From Cokeromyces recurvatus (taxonomy: Eukaryota; Mucoromycota; Mucoromycetes; Mucorales; Mucoraceae), in the NCBI RefSeq assembly GCF_025118155.1, contig NW_026251422.1, positions 62,001 through 126,000 of the forward strand: a stretch of DNA of 64,000 bases, read 5' to 3'. The position numbers and the translations under genes are program-made. The notes under the pieces were generated by a model that saw only the letters and a program-made list of their open reading frames with translations, was not told the DNA's origin and searched no databases. Positions 60,079 through 64,000 of this stretch are shown one piece after another (position 1 is the first letter of the stretch; each line of letters begins with the position of its first letter).

Positions 60079-61014
60079 ATGGCCGATCTTTCTACAACCA
60101 TCGCTGGAGTTAAACTTCCCAACCTTCTCTTTAATGCTTCAGGTGTTTGCTGTCAAACAAAGGAAGATTTACAAAAGATGGTTGATAGTGAATCAGGTTC
60201 GTTAATCACCAAATCGGCTACGTTTGAGAGACGAGAGGGCAACCCATCTCCTCGTTATGTACCATTATCGAACGGTAGTATTAACTCTATGGGTCTTCCT
60301 AATGAGGGCTATGCCTATTACCTTGATTATGCTAAAAACTATGACTATCAAAGCAACAAACCTCTCTTTGTCTCCCTCTCTGGTCTTTCTCTTGAAGATA
60401 ATGTCAAGATGATTGAAGCCTTTAAGGCTGCCAACTTACCTTGTGTTCTTGAAATCAATTATTCATGTCCTAACGTTCCTGGTAAGCCTCAATTGGGTTA
60501 TGATTTTGAAGGTATGGATCATTCATTAAGTGTCTTGGCCCCTTTAATCGAGGGACCCTTTGGTATCAAGTTGCCTCCTTACTTTGATATTGCTCATTTT
60601 GATATTGCGGCTTCCATTTTTAACAAGTATGATAATTTGGCATTTGTGACTTGTGTGAATTCAGTGGGTAATGGCCTGGCCATTGATATCGACACTGAAC
60701 AAGTCATGATTAAACCCAAGGATGGCTTTGGTGGGTTAGGTGGATTCATGATCTTGAACACAGCATTAGCTAATGTCAATGCCTTTTATCGTCGTCTGAA
60801 AAATAAACAGGTCATTGGTGTAGGAGGTGTTACGTCTGGTAAGGAGGCCTTCCTTCATGTTTTGGCTGGTGCAAGTGCTGTTCAAATCGGTACTACCTTG
60901 AGAGAGGAAGGTCCTGGTGTCTTTGCTCGTATCAAGAAAGAGTTAAGTGATATCATGATTGCCAAGGGATACAAATCGCTTGATGATTTCCGTGGCAAGG
61001 TCAAAACTTTGTAA
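60079..61014 (+). CDS. URA1: Dihydroorotate dehydrogenase, class 1A (fumarate-linked type)
   Basis: Single exon, 311 aa. It has the TIM-barrel FMN domain with class 1A signatures: LPNLLFNASGVCCQTKEDL, SLITKSATFERREGNPSPRY, INSMGLPNEGYAYYLDY, LEINYSCPNVPGKPQLGYDF (Cys is the catalytic base of class 1A), IGVGGVTSGKEAFLHVLAGASAVQIGTTLREEGPGVFARI. The cytosolic enzyme passes electrons to fumarate, so pyrimidine synthesis does not need respiration; class 2 enzymes carry a mitochondrial leader, absent here. The start at 60079 (ACCATGG) is preferred to upstream ATG-less frame. No introns and many C-ending codons set it apart from its intron-rich neighbours. Confidence 0.95.
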   Translation: MADLSTTIAGVKLPNLLFNASGVCCQTKEDLQKMVDSESGSLITKSATFERREGNPSPRYVPLSNGSINSMGLPNEGYAYYLDYAKNYDYQSNKPLFVSLSGLSLEDNVKMIEAFKAANLPCVLEINYSCPNVPGKPQLGYDFEGMDHSLSVLAPLIEGPFGIKLPPYFDIAHFDIAASIFNKYDNLAFVTCVNSVGNGLAIDIDTEQVMIKPKDGFGGLGGFMILNTALANVNAFYRRLKNKQVIGVGGVTSGKEAFLHVLAGASAVQIGTTLREEGPGVFARIKKELSDIMIAKGYKSLDDFRGKVKTL

Positions 61015-61101
61015 ATAATAACAATAATAAATCTGTATTTATTTCTTAGTAAATGCGGTCATTTAATTTATGCAGAATAATGTTAAGAAGCAAATAATAG
61101 C

Positions 61102-61144
<43 letters not shown>

Positions 61145-61291
61145 TCTCCTAATATTATTATGCACTTATCTACTGTAAAATTCCTCTTCTTTTTATTTAT
61201 ATAAATTTGTATATATTTATTCATATATCTATTATTATTATTTTCTCTTTTTTTTTTCTTCTTTATCTTTAAAAGAATTTCAACTAGAAAC

Positions 61292-62970
61292 ATGAATAGT
61301 CAAATTAAAGATGAATCAACAGCATCTAAACCACCATCATTACCACCCATTCACCATTTGCCACCAAGAAAAAGACTTTCCTTAGAAAAGAATAAAAATC
61401 CTCTTAACGTTATCTCTAATAAAGTGAACGATGAATATAAAGAAAAAGTGCAACCATTAAAAAAGACCTATAGTAAAACAGCAGTAGCATCTATCATTGC
61501 CAATCAAAATAAAGTACAACAAAAGACTATCTCTAACAATAATGGGAATCCATTATTATGGAATAATATGAACATGAAAGATGTAAAGTATTGTATGTAT
61601 AAATTTATCAAAAAGAAAAAAAAAAAAAAGAAGAATTTGGGAGGAGAGGAGGGGGGTTTTTTTTTTCTCTCTCTCTCTCTCTCTCCCTTCTGTCCTTTTT
61701 TTCTCCTCATTTAAACTTGGTATTACTCAGAAACTAATACATTTTCCCTTTTTGCCCTGCCCTTTCCTTCCCTCCCCCCCCTTCTTTTTTTTTTAATGAT
61801 AGATATCCGAGGATACAATTATTGATTCATTTAAAGAAGCTTGGTTTAAGAATCATACAAATGATAAAATAGTTGTTGAAAAAAAGGTAGAATATGGCGC
61901 GTATAATAGATAGAATAGCATAGACTCATTCTATCTTTCACTATTATTATTTAGAAAGAGCGTACTTCTTCTATTTCCGCTACTACTACTACGATTATAG
62001 CAAAGAAAAAGGAGCATAAAATTAGCAGTAAACAAACTAATAGTAACTTTGATAGTAAACTGTATTGCATTTGTCGACAACCTTATGATGCACGTCGATT
62101 TATGATTGCTTGTGATCGTTGTGATGATTGGTTTCATGGAGAATGTATGGGTATAAATGAAAAAGAAAGTGAATTTATTGATCTTTATTTTTGCAAAGCG
62201 TGTTCAGATGGTAATTCTCTACCACTACTACCCCCAAAAAAAAATCTCCCTTTATGTATGTGTATAAATGTCACTCATCTATTTAATAAATAATAGTGAT
62301 TGGGAAAAAAACGTCTTGGAAACCAAAATGTTCAAATCCAGCATGTTATAAAGCAGCAAGAATTGGATCTAATCTATTAGGTTATCTTTCTAAATACTGT
62401 TCAGATTCATGCGGTTTGCAGGTTGCACGAGCACGTTTAGAATTGGTTGAAATCAAACGGCGACAAAATAATACAACGAATAGCAGCAGCAGTCCTACGC
62501 AGAAGAATAAATCAATCATTGAATTGGCATTAGCAAAACAGAGACAGTCTTATATAAATTCAATGGCAGACAAAGAAGATCGACAAAGACTTGAAGAAAT
62601 AAAACAAGAAAAAAGATTAATACAGGATTCAATATCAATTATCCAAGAAAGATATCAATTACTAGAACAAACTTTATTAGTCGTAGATAATAATAATAGT
62701 GACAGTAGTAGTAGTAGTATCTGTGGGTTTGATTCTAGATTAATATATGATACTGAAGAAAATAAAAAGGTTTGTCAACGTCATGCTTGTCTTCAACATT
62801 ATAAATGGAAAGAATTATTTCCTGTTAAATTTGAACAAGAAAAACAAGAAGAATATAAAAGATTATTCAAATTAGAAAAAGAACAAAATCAGATAAAATC
62901 AAGAATGAAAAAAAGGCGTAGTGAAAAAGAGATTATGAAGAATTTAGGAAATATGACATATTTATACTAA
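61292..62970 (+). CDS. Spp1/CXXC1-like PHD finger protein (COMPASS subunit)
   Basis: Four exons: 61292-61582, 61803-61886, 61955-62210, 62297-62970; 434 aa. The PHD finger reads YCICRQPYDARRFMIACDRCDDWFHGECMGINEKESEFIDLYFCKACSD (C4HC3) with the aromatic cage expected for H3K4me3. A second Cys-rich block (KPKCSNPACYKAARIGSNLLGYLSKYCSDSCGLQVARARLE) matches the Spp1/CXXC1 C-terminal motif, then a long coiled coil (IELALAKQRQSYI...) and a Cys/His motif (CGFDSRLIYDTEENKKVCQRHACLQHYKW). Part of the Set1/COMPASS complex that methylates H3K4. No CXXC domain is seen, as in other fungi. Confidence 0.93.
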
Positions 62971-62999
62971 GCATCTTGTTGTTGCCAGGGGCAGATATC

Positions 63000-63041
63000 A
63001 GTAGTAGTAGCAGTAGTAGTAGTAGTAGTAGTAGTAGTAGA
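63000..63041. repeat. (AGT)n microsatellite
   Basis: About 14 AGT units in the 3' region just after the Spp1-like stop codon, followed by AT-rich sequence. Confidence 0.9.
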
Positions 63042-63237
63042 CCAGTCCTTAAAATATATATGAAACCGTCTATATATATTTAAAAATCAGCAGTAGCACT
63101 TATTAAAAAAAAATGGCATTTATAAATATAAACATGTTAAGCAAACTATATTAATTTTTTTTCATTATATTCATTTTTTTTTTTTTTTTTTACTTTATGA
63201 ATAAAACGGAAATAATAAAAAAAAAGGGATAACGAAA

Positions 63238-63940
63238 ATGAATAGCCGCTTTCTGTTTGTTTTTTTATCATTTCTAATTTTCATAAATAGTCTCTTTGCC
63301 TACAAGATACAAAAAAGGGATTATGAAAATAGACAGTATTTTACTCTTCATACAATTCGACCTAATGATATCAAAACTGCAAAACAAGTTGCAAGCCAAT
63401 TAAATGCGACCTTTGAAGGTCAAGTTGGTGAACTAAGTCATTATTATTGGATTAGTATACCCGCCTCGATAGATACCCATCAAGATTTAGTAAACCGCTT
63501 TGTTAATCTTCAAAAGAAGAGAAATCATCCTTCATGGTTAGTTGATCAGATAGAGCCTCAGATACCTAAAAGGCGTTTATTTAAACGTGCTCCACCACCA
63601 CCATTACCTGTTATTGAAAATGAAGAAGAAGAATATAAATTGAATGGTGGAAACTTTACTGTACCTTCTTTAGATGACATTAACGGATTTGAAAAAATGA
63701 AGGAACTATTTCAAATTAAAGATCCCGGCTTTGATCGACAATGGCATCTGGTAATGTGTTTAAGGAATCAATATAATTGTTTGTATTCTTATTATTGTTT
63801 GTTAGATTAATACTCAGGAGCGTGGACATGACTTGAATGTGACTGGTGTATGGAGTCAGGGCATAACTGGGAAAGAGGTTGTAGTCGCTATACTAGATGA
63901 TGGTTTAGATATGAACCATGAAGACCTCAAAGATAATTAT
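63238..63940 (+). CDS. KEX2: Kexin-type proprotein convertase, 5' part (gene continues past the window)
   Basis: Two exons seen, 63238-63750 and 63806-63940; later exons lie outside. A signal peptide ([17 protein letters not shown]) is followed by a pro-region ending in a dibasic site ([10 protein letters not shown]), then [55 protein letters not shown], which includes the subtilisin-family catalytic aspartate (DDG). His and Ser lie beyond the window. Kexins cut secretory precursors after Lys-Arg in the late Golgi. The intron at 63751-63805 joins in frame. Confidence 0.92.
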
Positions 63941-64000
63941 GTAACGTACCTTTATTATTACTGTAAATGAATAGCTCTATACTTACGCATATATATATAT

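Noticed and set aside
1..64000. tRNA, 5S rRNA, snRNA genes and CRISPR arrays
   Set aside because: No cloverleaf or box B-like GGTTCGA sequence stood out by eye; no spaced short direct repeats of CRISPR type. A tRNAscan/Infernal run would settle this.

Overview
This 64 kb window is an AT-rich nuclear fragment of an early-diverging fungus, most likely Mucoromycota (Mucorales-like). The evidence is short GT-AG introns (mostly 50-80 bp), many of them per gene; genes absent from most Dikarya (presenilin, FAM72, oil-body-associated protein); a class 1A dihydroorotate dehydrogenase; Fanzor (eukaryotic TnpB) relics; and a DASH-complex Hsk3 subunit. There is no bacterial or organellar sequence. I found no rRNA or tRNA gene and no CRISPR array. 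I assembled the multi-exon genes by hand from six-frame reading; every exon join given below keeps frame and the totals are multiples of three.

Layout. 1-4.2 kb: a small Zn2Cys6 regulator and a presenilin whose first exon encodes a MYND zinc finger. 4.5-9.7 kb: decayed LINE retrotransposons, one nested in another with a 16-bp target-site duplication, plus a pair of 82-bp direct repeats. 11.6-15.3 kb: FAM72, a Fanzor relic and a tail-anchored UBE2J/Ubc6-type E2. 16.9-29.7 kb: a dense secretory-pathway block, RER1, COG5, a SAP-domain protein, SED5/syntaxin-5, ecdysoneless (ECD), an alpha-arrestin and a TVP15/COPI-associated membrane protein. 31.3-44.4 kb: a two-TM coiled-coil protein (Inp2/vezatin-like?), VPS16, a short NUP155/170, RPS18 and DASH Hsk3. 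45.1-46.9 kb: a TA-flanked 1.84 kb terminal-inverted-repeat element carrying a truncated Fanzor gene and a LINE fragment. 47-55.4 kb: RPA-interacting protein, glomulin/ALF4-like, Sds3-like, ITPase HAM1 and OBAP. 57-64 kb: a multipass GPCR-like membrane protein, DHODH class 1A, Spp1/CXXC1-like PHD protein and the 5' end of a kexin protease gene.

How the genes fit together. Six genes act on Golgi/endolysosomal traffic (RER1, COG5, SED5, TVP15-like, VPS16, kexin), and COG5 and Sed5 are known functional partners. Presenilin, Ubc6/UBE2J and RER1 all act on ER/Golgi membrane-protein quality control. RPS18, NUP155, Hsk3, Sds3 and Spp1 are housekeeping nuclear genes. The most unusual items are the MYND-presenilin fusion, the Fanz or-bearing TIR element, the nested LINE with its conserved 3' stem-loop, 11- and 14-nt microexons, and the shortened NUP155.
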